Positions 41,919 to 50,495 of a stretch of DNA of 54,022 nt are shown here, in pieces. The DNA is from Bacteroidales bacterium. Lineage in GTDB: Bacteria > Bacteroidota > Bacteroidia > Bacteroidales > CAIWKO01. Where the stretch lies: positions 1-54,022 of the forward strand of contig JALOBU010000018.1 of assembly GCA_023228145.1 (NCBI GenBank), written 5' to 3'. The notes under the pieces are model-generated. The model did no database searches, was not told where the DNA came from, and saw only the letters and a program-made list of their open reading frames with translations. How positions within the stretch are numbered: the stretch's first letter is position 1; each line of letters opens with the position of its first letter. The position numbers were made by a program, and so were the translations under genes.

Positions 41919-43871
41919 ATGAGTTATATTAAATTCACCAAAGAGGAACTAGTTAACCTGAATTATTCGTTAAAAAGAGAGTTTATACGTTCAAATAGGG
42001 CAGGGGCTTTTGCCATGTCAACCATCATAGGTTGCAATACCCGCAAGTATCATGGACTGCTGATAGTGCCTCAGCCCGGCCTTGATGGAGAGAACCATGT
42101 GCTATTATCAAGTTTTGACGAAACAATAATCCAGCAGAATGAAGAATTTCAATTGGGCATACATCGCTATCCCAATGGAGTTAGCAACCCCAAGGGGCAT
42201 AAATATATCACCAGCCTTGAAATGGAACCTATGCCTAAGTTTACCTATAAAGTGGGAGGTGTGACACTTTCTAAAGAAATGTTATTCTGTATCGAAAGTG
42301 CTCGTTTCCTGATTAAATATACTCTTGAAGATGCACATTACCCTACACTTTTAAGGTTCAAACCTTTCCTTGCTTTTCGTAATATGCATACATTAACAAA
42401 AGCAAATGTTGATGCAGATACAAATTATAAAAGTATAAACAACGGCATCAAGATAAAAATGTATCCCGGTTATACATCGTTGTTTCTGCAATTTTCAAAA
42501 AAAACCAGCTATACACACGTACCTCATTGGTACTATAATATTGAATATTTGGAGGAGTTGGAAAGAGGATACGAATATTTAGAAGACCTGTTTGTTCCGG
42601 GCTTCTTTGAAACATCATTGAAAAAAGGCGAGAGCATTATTTTTTCTGCAGGCACAGAGGAAATAGATACCGAATTGTTAAAACGAAAATATTCCTCAGA
42701 AATTAAAAAAAGAATACCTCGCGATAATTACAAAAACTGCCTGATTAATTCTGCCCTGCAGTTTTTTGTCCATAAAAATAAAAAGGTGGAAATAATTGCT
42801 GGTTATCCCTGGTTTGGGCGCTGGGGGCGCGATACCTTCATCGCATTACCCGGACTGACTCTTGCTGTAAATGAACCTGAGAAATGCAAGGCCGTGATTG
42901 ATACCATGGTGGCTGAACTAAAAGGTACACTCTTTCCCAATATGGGAAACGGCAACGATACTGCCTATAATTCTGTTGATGCTCCACTATGGTTTTTCTG
43001 GGCTTTACAGCAGTACGCTATTTACACCTGCAGCCAGGATAAAATATGGAAAGAATACGGAAAAAAAATGAAAATGATATTAAACGGCTATCGTAATGGG
43101 TGTGAGTTTAATATAAAGATGCAGGAAAACGGCCTGGTATATGCCGGCGAACCCGGAAGGGCGCTTACATGGATGGATGCCGTGGTGCACGGCAAACCTG
43201 TTACGCCGCGCACAGGGTTCGATGTGGAAATCAATGCGCTTTGGTTTAATGCGATTATGTTTTCTCTCGAAGTGGCGCGTCTTGCCGGAGATAATGATTT
43301 CGTTGATGAGTGGTCGGAAATATCTTGCAAAATACCGGCCGCATATAAAGAAACTTTCTGGAACAAAGACAAAGGATATCTTTGCGATTATGTGGATGGG
43401 GATTATAAAGACTGGTCGGTGAGGCCAAATCAGATTTTTGCAGCCTCATTGCCTTACAGTCCGCTAAGTGAACAAATACGTAAACTGATACTTGATATTA
43501 CGGAAAAAGAATTACTCACAAGACGAGGTTTGCGCACACTATCTCCCAAATCACCTGAATACAAAGGTTCATATAAAGGCGACATCATTGAACGTGACAG
43601 TTCATACCATCAGGGAACAGTATGGCCATGGCTGTTGGGGCATTATGCCGAAGCTTATCTGAAAATACATGGTAAAAGCGGCCTGGCTCATATAAAACAA
43701 CTTTACGATAGTTTTGAACCCGTGATGACTGAACATGGTATTGGCTCTATCTCTGAAGTGTATGATGGCGACCCACCCTATATGCCCGGAGGTGCCCCAT
43801 CGCAAGCATGGAGTGTAGCCGAACTTTTAAGAATGGGTTATCTGATTGATAAATATTATAATGAAGAATGA
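41919..43871 (+). CDS. Glycogen debranching enzyme (amylo-alpha-1,6-glucosidase)
   Basis: The protein has 650 residues from the ATG at 41919. The N-terminal GDE_N domain (~1-250) has S-N-R-A-G-A-F-A-M-S-T and T-R-K-Y-H-G-L-L-I. The C-terminal (alpha/alpha)6 GDE_C domain has G-Y-P-W-F-G-R-W-G-R-D-T-F-I-A-L-P-G, N-S-V-D-A-P-L-W-F-F-W-A and T-W-M-D-A-V-V-H-G, where the catalytic acids lie. It hydrolyses alpha-1,6 branch points of glycogen and related glucans in the cytoplasm. It is the first gene of a same-strand cluster with a GT4 enzyme and a GH57 enzyme, the standard Bacteroidota glycogen set. Confidence 0.9.
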   Translation: MSYIKFTKEELVNLNYSLKREFIRSNRAGAFAMSTIIGCNTRKYHGLLIVPQPGLDGENHVLLSSFDETIIQQNEEFQLGIHRYPNGVSNPKGHKYITSLEMEPMPKFTYKVGGVTLSKEMLFCIESARFLIKYTLEDAHYPTLLRFKPFLAFRNMHTLTKANVDADTNYKSINNGIKIKMYPGYTSLFLQFSKKTSYTHVPHWYYNIEYLEELERGYEYLEDLFVPGFFETSLKKGESIIFSAGTEEIDTELLKRKYSSEIKKRIPRDNYKNCLINSALQFFVHKNKKVEIIAGYPWFGRWGRDTFIALPGLTLAVNEPEKCKAVIDTMVAELKGTLFPNMGNGNDTAYNSVDAPLWFFWALQQYAIYTCSQDKIWKEYGKKMKMILNGYRNGCEFNIKMQENGLVYAGEPGRALTWMDAVVHGKPVTPRTGFDVEINALWFNAIMFSLEVARLAGDNDFVDEWSEISCKIPAAYKETFWNKDKGYLCDYVDGDYKDWSVRPNQIFAASLPYSPLSEQIRKLILDITEKELLTRRGLRTLSPKSPEYKGSYKGDIIERDSSYHQGTVWPWLLGHYAEAYLKIHGKSGLAHIKQLYDSFEPVMTEHGIGSISEVYDGDPPYMPGGAPSQAWSVAELLRMGYLIDKYYNEE

Positions 43872-43946
43872 TAATTGTCAAACATAAAATTAAACAACAA
43901 AACAACCTAACAGCCTTATAGTCTTAAAACCTAATAAAATCTATAA

Positions 43947-45233
43947 ATGAAAGTATTAATGTTTGGCTGGGAGTTTCCGCCACATATCACAGGGGGCTTA
44001 GGTACAGCTTGCTATGGGTTAACAAAAGGCCTGCTGAAACATCATGTGGAAGTGCTTTTTGTCGTTCCAAAAGCATACGGGGATGAGAGTCAGGAAGCGG
44101 TAAGGCTGATTAACGCAAGTGATATAAATATTGATTTCTCCAGCAGCATATATCAGGAATACTGGAAACAGCTGACATATATTGAGGTAGGCTCTAATCT
44201 AATTCCTTATGTGGGAGAAGATGAGTTTGTAAGGATTACTTTCCAAAATCAATTGGATAAAAAAACAGAAGAACACAGTATATTTTCTAAGCAATATGCA
44301 TTTTCAGGAAAGTATGGTAAAAATCTGATGGAAGAGGTAACACGTTATGCTCTGGTGGCATCATCCATAGCAGCTTCGAGTCAATTTGACCTTATCCACG
44401 CGCACGACTGGCTGACATATCCTGCAGGAATGGCGGCAAAGAAGGTTAGCGGAAAACCCTTGGTAGTGCACATGCACGCTACAGAATTTGACCGTTCAGG
44501 GGAGCATATCAATCAGAATGTTTACGACATCGAACGCAAAGGTATGGAAGCCGCCGATGCAGTGATTACAGTGAGCAATTATACAAAAGACATTGTGGTA
44601 AACAGATATGGCATTAACTCCGATAAAGTTTTTACCGTACATAATGCTGTTGAATATTATGGCGATAAAACAAAATCTGTTGAAAGAAGTGTCAAAGAAA
44701 AAGTGGTAACATTTTTAGGGCGTATCACCTTTCAGAAAGGCCCTGATTATTTTGTGGAAGCTGCAAAAAAAGTCATTGACAAGGATGATAATGTCCGCTT
44801 TGTGATGGCAGGCTCAGGCGATATGTTCAACCGCATGATAATGCGTGTGGCACAACTTGGCATATCTACAAAATTTCATTTTACGGGATTTTTAAAAGGT
44901 GATGAAGTGGATAAAATGTTTGCCCTTAGCGATGTGTATGTCATGCCTTCTGTTTCAGAACCTTTCGGTATTTCTCCTTTGGAGGCTATGCGGGCTGAAG
45001 TACCGGTTGTTATTTCAAAACAATCGGGCGTGTCTGAAGTGCTGAAATATGCCATCAAAATTGACTTCTGGGACATTGATGCTATGGCAGATGCTATCTA
45101 TGGCTTGCTGCATTATGATGCTTTGTCAAAAGTATTCGCCGAAAAAGGAAGGGAAGAAGTTATTAACCTTAAATGGGACAATGCAGCAGCAAAGGTGAAG
45201 GATATTTACAATAACATGATTATTCAGAAATAA
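43947..45233 (+). CDS. GT4 glycosyltransferase, glycogen-synthase-like
   Basis: The 428-residue GT-B enzyme begins V-L-M-F-G-W-E-F-P-P-H-I-T-G-G-L-G-T, the K/T-G-G-L loop used by starch/glycogen synthases. H-A-H-D-W-L-T-Y-P-A-G and V-V-H-M-H-A-T-E-F-D-R-S-G follow, and F-L-G-R-I-T-F-Q-K-G-P-D-Y begins the second Rossmann domain. V-S-E-P-F-G-I-S-P-L-E-A-M is the E-x7-E motif of retaining GT4 enzymes. It probably uses a nucleotide sugar to build alpha-1,4-glucan. It sits between the debranching and GH57 genes, with gaps of 75 bp and 9 bp. Confidence 0.88.
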   Translation: MKVLMFGWEFPPHITGGLGTACYGLTKGLLKHHVEVLFVVPKAYGDESQEAVRLINASDINIDFSSSIYQEYWKQLTYIEVGSNLIPYVGEDEFVRITFQNQLDKKTEEHSIFSKQYAFSGKYGKNLMEEVTRYALVASSIAASSQFDLIHAHDWLTYPAGMAAKKVSGKPLVVHMHATEFDRSGEHINQNVYDIERKGMEAADAVITVSNYTKDIVVNRYGINSDKVFTVHNAVEYYGDKTKSVERSVKEKVVTFLGRITFQKGPDYFVEAAKKVIDKDDNVRFVMAGSGDMFNRMIMRVAQLGISTKFHFTGFLKGDEVDKMFALSDVYVMPSVSEPFGISPLEAMRAEVPVVISKQSGVSEVLKYAIKIDFWDIDAMADAIYGLLHYDALSKVFAEKGREEVINLKWDNAAAKVKDIYNNMIIQK

Positions 45234-45242
45234 CAACATAAT

Positions 45243-46808
45243 ATGAGGTCCATTTGTTTTTATTTTCAGGTACATCAGCCGTTTCGATTAAAGACATACC
45301 GTTTTTTCGAAATAGGCAATGACCACTTTTATTTTGATGATTACCGAAACAAATACATCCTGGGAAGAATAGCAGAAAAATGTTACCTCCCGATGAATTA
45401 TTTGTTGCTGGAACTTATCCGTGAATACGGCTCCGCCTTTAAGATTAGCTTTTCATTATCCGGAACGGTTCTCGACCAGTTTGAACGTTTTGCGCCCCAG
45501 GTGCTTGAAAGTTTTATTAAGTTGGCTGAAACGGGAAGTGCGGAATTTCTTGCAGAAACATATTCCCATTCGTTATCAGCAATGAGAAGTGAACCCGAAT
45601 TTAAAAGGCAGGTTGATGCACAGAAAGAAAAAATCAAATACTACTTTAAACAGGACTCATCTACTTTTAGAAATACAGAGCTTATTTATTCGGATGAAAT
45701 CGGTGAAATGGTTGCCAGAATGGGATTCAACACCATGCTTACCGAAGGCGCCAGGCATATACTTTCGTGGAAAAGCCCTAACTACATGTATTGCAATGCC
45801 ATAAACCCCAAACTGAAAGTGTTGCTGAAGAATTTTCGCCTTAGCGATGACATAGCTTTCAGGTTTTCACAGCAAAGCTGGGACGGATGGCCATTGACTG
45901 CAGAGAAATTTGTAGGATGGCTTAATGATATTAATCCCTCAGAAGAAACAGTTAATTTATTTATGGACTACGAAACTTTTGGAGAACACCAGTGGAAAGA
46001 AACAGGCATCTTTGATTTTATGAAAGCCTTACCGCAATTTGTGTTTTCAAAATCAAAGTTTACTTTCAACACTCCTTCCGAATTGTCGCACCTGCTTCAG
46101 CCAAAGGCTGCAGTGAATGTTCCACATCCCATTTCCTGGGCAGACGAGGAGCGAGACCTTACTGCATGGCTCGGAAACGAACTGCAGAGAGACGCTTTTC
46201 ACAAATTGTACGACCTGGAAGAAAAAGTGAAAAACAGCCCGGATGAGAAAATCCAGCTTGACTGGAAATACCTGCAGACCAGCGACCATTTTTATTATAT
46301 GTGCACCAAATGGTTTTCAGATGGTGATGTGCATAAATATTTCAACCCATACAATTCACCTTACGAAGCTTACATTAATTACATGAATGTGTTGAGCGAT
46401 TTTATCATACGCCTTCAGGATATGCACCCTGTGAATTATGTTGAAAAAACTGATAATAAAACCGAAGATGTAAGTGTGTCCGTCAAAAAAGAGAAAAAAA
46501 CCAGGCAGGTGAAAAAATCGGTTAAAACAACAATACCTACAAAATCTGCCAATTTACAAGGGATAAAAGATGTGCTCACCCTGAATAAAACATCTTTAAG
46601 GAAGCTGCTGAAAGATACAGATGTTACATTAATTTATCAGGCACTTACAGGCGCCGACAAAAAAGTGAAGAAATACATGTTGATAAATCTTGGGAAACTT
46701 CAACTCAGGGAATACAACCAACTGGCATACGGAAATGCCAACGTGAGCCCGGATGAAACTTCAAAAGCGCAAAAAAAGCTGGCCGCAAAGATTAAAAAGG
46801 TTAAATAA
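45243..46808 (+). CDS. Glycoside hydrolase family 57 (alpha-amylase/4-alpha-glucanotransferase-like)
   Basis: The protein has 521 residues. The first ~400 residues form the GH57 catalytic (beta/alpha)7 barrel: Y-F-Q-V-H-Q-P-F-R-L (conserved region 1), S-F-S-L-S-G-T-V-L (region 2 type), and M-D-Y-E-T-F-G-E-H-Q-W, which contains a conserved acid. After ~410 the protein continues into a Lys-rich linker and a ~90-residue C-terminal extension of unclear role. It begins 9 bp after the GT4 gene. In Bacteroidota this cluster is thought to remodel storage glucan; exact activity (amylase, branching or glucanotransferase) cannot be read. Confidence 0.88.
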   Translation: MRSICFYFQVHQPFRLKTYRFFEIGNDHFYFDDYRNKYILGRIAEKCYLPMNYLLLELIREYGSAFKISFSLSGTVLDQFERFAPQVLESFIKLAETGSAEFLAETYSHSLSAMRSEPEFKRQVDAQKEKIKYYFKQDSSTFRNTELIYSDEIGEMVARMGFNTMLTEGARHILSWKSPNYMYCNAINPKLKVLLKNFRLSDDIAFRFSQQSWDGWPLTAEKFVGWLNDINPSEETVNLFMDYETFGEHQWKETGIFDFMKALPQFVFSKSKFTFNTPSELSHLLQPKAAVNVPHPISWADEERDLTAWLGNELQRDAFHKLYDLEEKVKNSPDEKIQLDWKYLQTSDHFYYMCTKWFSDGDVHKYFNPYNSPYEAYINYMNVLSDFIIRLQDMHPVNYVEKTDNKTEDVSVSVKKEKKTRQVKKSVKTTIPTKSANLQGIKDVLTLNKTSLRKLLKDTDVTLIYQALTGADKKVKKYMLINLGKLQLREYNQLAYGNANVSPDETSKAQKKLAAKIKKVK

Positions 46809-46822
46809 TACAAGTTTTCTTG

Positions 46823-47746
46823 ATGGGAGCAAACAAGCCGCGTTTTTTTGAAGAAGGTAAGGTGTATGATTTTCTGATTACCAACACAACATCTTTGCCT
46901 CCGGATGATGAGCCCTATTTGATTTTACTCAGCATGTTCCACACCAAACACCTGCTGCCTTCCAGATATTATATGCATTATGATTTTAAAACCGGGCAAA
47001 ACATCCAATGCCGCGTAGATAAAATAAACTGCTCCGGCAGGATGTTTCTTGAACCCGTGAATCCATATTATAAAGCGGGAGAAGTATATGAATTCAACAT
47101 AAACGGCAGGAGAAAAATTACTAATTCGCGGGGACTGGAAGAAGAGATGCTCATACTGGAAGATAAATGGAAGCAGGAGATTCCTATTAATACTACTGTA
47201 TTGAATTCAACCTGCAAACAGACTGTTACTTGTCGTGTGGACAGGGTGAAAAAGGGAAGGTTGTATCTTTCGTTGCCTGGTCAAAATCCCGATGTTTCTG
47301 CATTTGAGATTAATAAGATGTATCTTTTAAAAGTAAAAGATATTTTCACCATGACTTATGATGAAGAATATTTTCGTTTGGAAGACGAGAGAGGCAGATT
47401 GCATTACTTGCGTGAAAAATATTATAAAAATTATGGTTTTGATGTAGGCGACATTATAAATTGCTGTTATCTTGGTTACACACCCGGCTATAACCATTAT
47501 TTTGAACCCCAGCATCCCCTTTACAAAATTGGAAATGTTTATGAATTCCGTATTTCAGGAATAGACACGTTTATAAATGAATTTGGTAAAGAGGTTAGCA
47601 AGGTAAAAGTATATAACGACTCTCAAAAAGAATTTTTTGTGGATTGTAGTGCAATTCCCGATGTAAAAAACGGCATCGGGCAGTCGATTCGTTGCAGGGT
47701 AAATGATATACGTATGAGCCGCCTGAAACTTGAATGTTTAGGATAG
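46823..47746 (+). CDS. Uncharacterised beta-rich repeat protein following the glycogen genes
   Basis: The 307-residue protein is read from the ATG at 46823; a TTG one codon earlier is less likely. It shows three or four degenerate repeats of about 75-80 residues, each with a variant of G-x-V-Y-x-F-x-I (F-F-E-E-G-K-V-Y-D-F-L, Y-K-A-G-E-V-Y-E-F-N-I, Y-K-I-G-N-V-Y-E-F-R-I) and often an I-x-C-R-V segment (I-Q-C-R-V-D-K-I, V-T-C-R-V-D-R-V, I-R-C-R-V-N-D-I). These look like OB-fold/S1-like beta barrels. There is no signal peptide or catalytic motif. It lies 14 bp downstream of the GH57 gene and probably shares its transcript. Nucleic-acid or glucan binding are both possible. Confidence 0.55.
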   Translation: MGANKPRFFEEGKVYDFLITNTTSLPPDDEPYLILLSMFHTKHLLPSRYYMHYDFKTGQNIQCRVDKINCSGRMFLEPVNPYYKAGEVYEFNINGRRKITNSRGLEEEMLILEDKWKQEIPINTTVLNSTCKQTVTCRVDRVKKGRLYLSLPGQNPDVSAFEINKMYLLKVKDIFTMTYDEEYFRLEDERGRLHYLREKYYKNYGFDVGDIINCCYLGYTPGYNHYFEPQHPLYKIGNVYEFRISGIDTFINEFGKEVSKVKVYNDSQKEFFVDCSAIPDVKNGIGQSIRCRVNDIRMSRLKLECLG

Positions 47747-47795
47747 TAAAAAATTTCCCTGCCTTGAATTGAATTACCATTTCATGTTATTTTCT

Positions 47796-47803
47796 TATTT
47801 TTG
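47796..47803 (+). promoter_or_regulatory. Bacteroidota -7 promoter box for mutL
   Basis: TATTTTTG lies 20 bp upstream of the mutL ATG at 47823. Confidence 0.55.
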
Positions 47804-47822
47804 TTAAAACACTTAAAAATAA

Positions 47823-49652
47823 ATGTCCGATATTATAAAAATACTCCCCGATAATGTTGCCAACCAGATTGCTGCCGGCGAAGTGATACAACGTCCTGCA
47901 TCGGCAGTGAAGGAACTGCTGGAAAATGCTATTGACGCCGGTGCAGATGACATTCAGCTTATCATCAAAGATGCAGGAAAAACACTTATACAAGTTGTTG
48001 ATAACGGTTGCGGCATGTCGGAAACCGATGCCCGTTTATGTTTTGAGCGCCACGCAACTTCAAAAATAAACGAGGCAAATGACTTGTATAAAATAGTTAC
48101 CTATGGTTTCCGCGGGGAAGCATTGGCTTCTATTGCTGCCGTGGCTCAGGTGGAGATGAAAACTAAAAGAAAATCTGATGAAACAGCCACACTTTTGGCT
48201 ATAGAAGGTTCTGAAGTAAAAAACCACACATCCTGCAGCGCTGCTGACGGGACATCCATATCCGTTAAAAACCTGTTCTTTAATGTTCCCGCACGCCGGG
48301 CATTCTTAAAAGCTGATGCTACGGAAACAAGTTACATTCTTGAAGAACTTCACCGCGTTGCCCTGGTTTATCCCGAAATCTGCTTTTCATTTTATAATAA
48401 CGGAAAACTGTCAGGCAAATATGAAAAAACAAACCTCAGGCAACGCATCAATACTATTTTCGGGCCAAATTACGGTGAAAAAATACTGCAGCTGCAGGAA
48501 GAAACTTCTGTGGTAAAAATAAGCGGCTTTATTGGCAAGCCTGAATTTGCCCGAAAAACAAGGGGAGAACAATACTTCTTTATCAATAAACGCTTTATCA
48601 AACATCCTTATCTAAACCATGCCGTTGACAAAGCCTATAGCGAATTGATACCACAACAAAGCTACCCTTCTTATTTTATTTTTCTAACCATAGATACTCA
48701 GAACATTGATGTAAATATTCATCCGGCAAAAACCGAAGTGAAGTTTAATGATGAAAAGACACTGTATTCTATATTAAAAGCAACGATACGCAAGTCGTTT
48801 GGATTTTACAACATTACACCCAGCATTGATTTTGAAGCAGAAAGGTCTATGGATTTCGGGAATATTGACTCTCAGCAGTCCATTAAAATTCCCACTATTA
48901 AAGTAAATCCTGCTTATAATCCGTTTCAGCCAAGCGGACAAGGCCGAAATTCTATTGGGTTTCATCCTCCTGAAGATAAAAACCTGAAAAATTGGGAAAG
49001 ACTCTATGAGTTGGGCAAAGAACTGAATACTGTTAACAAGGAAGGAAAAATTGATAATGATAGTCAGGAGAAAATAGCTGTTGATAGTGCAATTGCACCT
49101 TTTTTTTACTTTGGAAGAAAATATATTATCACAACGGTCAAATCCGGGCTGATGTTTATTGACAGTGTGAATGCTAGAGAACGGATTTTATTTGAACGTT
49201 TCCTGCATGCATACGAAACAAGCAAACCTGTATGTCAGCGACTCCTTTTTCCTCAAACGGTTACTCTTAACCCATCTGATGCGGAATTACTTTCTGAAAT
49301 GCTTCCGGAAATGCAAAAGTTGGGATTCGATATAGAAGCCTTTGGTAAAAACACATTTGTAATTAATGGCTTGCCTATGGATATGGTAAACGAAGAAGTG
49401 AAAGATGTTGTTGAGCACTTGCTCGAAAGTTATAAAAAAAACCTCATGGAAGCACACTATGAGAAAAAAAACAACCTGATACGTTCTCTTGCTAAAAACC
49501 TTGCTTCAAAATCTCAGAGTTTATCTTCCCCTGAAGCAATGCAGGCATTAGCAGCAGAGCTTTTTACCTGCGATGTTCCCGAAACTTCCCCCTCAGGTAA
49601 ATCAATATTATTTATTTTGAGTTATGATGATATCGAAAAGAAATTCAGATGA
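47823..49652 (+). CDS. mutL: DNA mismatch repair protein MutL
   Basis: The 609-residue protein links mismatch recognition by MutS to strand removal. The N-terminal GHKL ATPase (~1-330) is intact: E-L-L-E-N-A-I-D-A-G-A, D-N-G-C-G-M, G-F-R-G-E-A-L, H-P-A-K-T-E-V-K-F. A Ser/Pro/Asn-rich linker (~330-410) leads to the C-terminal dimerisation domain. The position of the D-Q-H-A-x2-E-x4-E endonuclease metal motif reads D-S-V-N-A-R-E-R-I-L-F-E, with the acids kept but Q, H and A changed. The final motif is S-P-S-G-K-S where endonucleases have C-P-H-G-R-P, so nicking activity is uncertain. It is a single gene with its own promoter. Confidence 0.95.
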   Translation: MSDIIKILPDNVANQIAAGEVIQRPASAVKELLENAIDAGADDIQLIIKDAGKTLIQVVDNGCGMSETDARLCFERHATSKINEANDLYKIVTYGFRGEALASIAAVAQVEMKTKRKSDETATLLAIEGSEVKNHTSCSAADGTSISVKNLFFNVPARRAFLKADATETSYILEELHRVALVYPEICFSFYNNGKLSGKYEKTNLRQRINTIFGPNYGEKILQLQEETSVVKISGFIGKPEFARKTRGEQYFFINKRFIKHPYLNHAVDKAYSELIPQQSYPSYFIFLTIDTQNIDVNIHPAKTEVKFNDEKTLYSILKATIRKSFGFYNITPSIDFEAERSMDFGNIDSQQSIKIPTIKVNPAYNPFQPSGQGRNSIGFHPPEDKNLKNWERLYELGKELNTVNKEGKIDNDSQEKIAVDSAIAPFFYFGRKYIITTVKSGLMFIDSVNARERILFERFLHAYETSKPVCQRLLFPQTVTLNPSDAELLSEMLPEMQKLGFDIEAFGKNTFVINGLPMDMVNEEVKDVVEHLLESYKKNLMEAHYEKKNNLIRSLAKNLASKSQSLSSPEAMQALAAELFTCDVPETSPSGKSILFILSYDDIEKKFR

Positions 49653-49676
49653 AAATAGTAAATCAAAAAAAAGTTG

Positions 49677-49684
49677 TATATTTG
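49677..49684 (+). promoter_or_regulatory. Bacteroidota -7 promoter box for the 49710 gene
   Basis: TATATTTG lies 25 bp upstream of the ATG at 49710. Confidence 0.55.
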
Positions 49685-49709
49685 TTAATAAAAATTTTAA
49701 ATTAACCTT

Positions 49710-50348
49710 ATGAAAAAGTTGATTATTTTATTGATTGGCATTACGGCAATTAGCCGGTTTGCTTTTGCTCAGTCCATAGAAGGCAGAGCGGAATTTGATA
49801 AAACAGATTATCCTGCTGTTGTCGGCGAGTTTGCATTTACTTCAGATGTGGTTGAAGATGTTATTGTGGCAGATATGAAAGAAAAGGGGTTCAAAAAATA
49901 CAACAATAAAAAGGGATATATGATATTCGAAGGGATACAGTTTACACAGATTTCCCCGAAAGCTATAAATTTTTACATCAGTATTCAAGAAAAGAAAAAA
50001 GAAAAAGAAAAGACCATAGTAACTTTTTTACTAAGCCTTGGCCTTACAAACTTTATCGGTAGTGGCGAAGACCCAAGTATGATCAATAACGCAAAAACAT
50101 ATATGAACGAACTTGCTCCAAAGTTTGTTGCTAAAAAACTGGATAACGATATTGAAGCTCAGCAGAAGGTTTACGACAAAGCAAAAAAAGATTACGAAAA
50201 GCTGATTAGCGAAGGCGAATCCCTTGTCAAGAAAAAAGCTGATATTGAAAATGATATCGTGAAGAATAAAGCTGATCAGGAAATACAGAAAGCATTGATG
50301 GACAAAGAAAATACCAACCTGCAAAACCTCCTTAACCAAAAGAAATAA
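49710..50348 (+). CDS. Small exported coiled-coil protein of unknown function
   Basis: The 212-residue protein has a signal peptide (M-K-K-L-I-I-L-L-I-G, cleavage near A-F-A-Q-S). A ~100-residue globular part follows, with strands V-G-E-F-A-F-T and K-G-Y-M-I-F-E-G-I and a small hydrophobic segment. The C-terminal ~70 residues (D-I-E-A-Q-Q-K-V-Y-D-K-A-K-K-D-Y-E-K-L) form a charged coiled coil rich in Lys, Glu and Asn. I recognise no family. It has its own promoter and a strong terminator (50369-50403), so it is monocistronic. Confidence 0.6.
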   Translation: MKKLIILLIGITAISRFAFAQSIEGRAEFDKTDYPAVVGEFAFTSDVVEDVIVADMKEKGFKKYNNKKGYMIFEGIQFTQISPKAINFYISIQEKKKEKEKTIVTFLLSLGLTNFIGSGEDPSMINNAKTYMNELAPKFVAKKLDNDIEAQQKVYDKAKKDYEKLISEGESLVKKKADIENDIVKNKADQEIQKALMDKENTNLQNLLNQKK

Positions 50349-50368
50349 TATTTATAAATAGCTGTTTT

Positions 50369-50403
50369 AAACCCGCCCGAATTTATGAAGGCGGGTTTTT
50401 TTA
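50369..50403 (+). terminator. Rho-independent terminator of the 49710-50348 gene
   Basis: AAACCCGCC (50369-50377) pairs with GGCGGGTTT (50390-50398), followed by a run of T residues. Confidence 0.85.
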
Positions 50404-50495
50404 TTTCCCCATTACAAATTCGAAACTCCAAAATTTTCTGTATTATTCATCGAATTGTTAGATGCAATTATTATATTTACAGGCTGAGTTTTCCA

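Noticed and set aside
50385..50495. Upstream start of the GH3 fusion
   Set aside because: It would place 37 residues before a clear signal peptide and begins inside the preceding gene's terminator.
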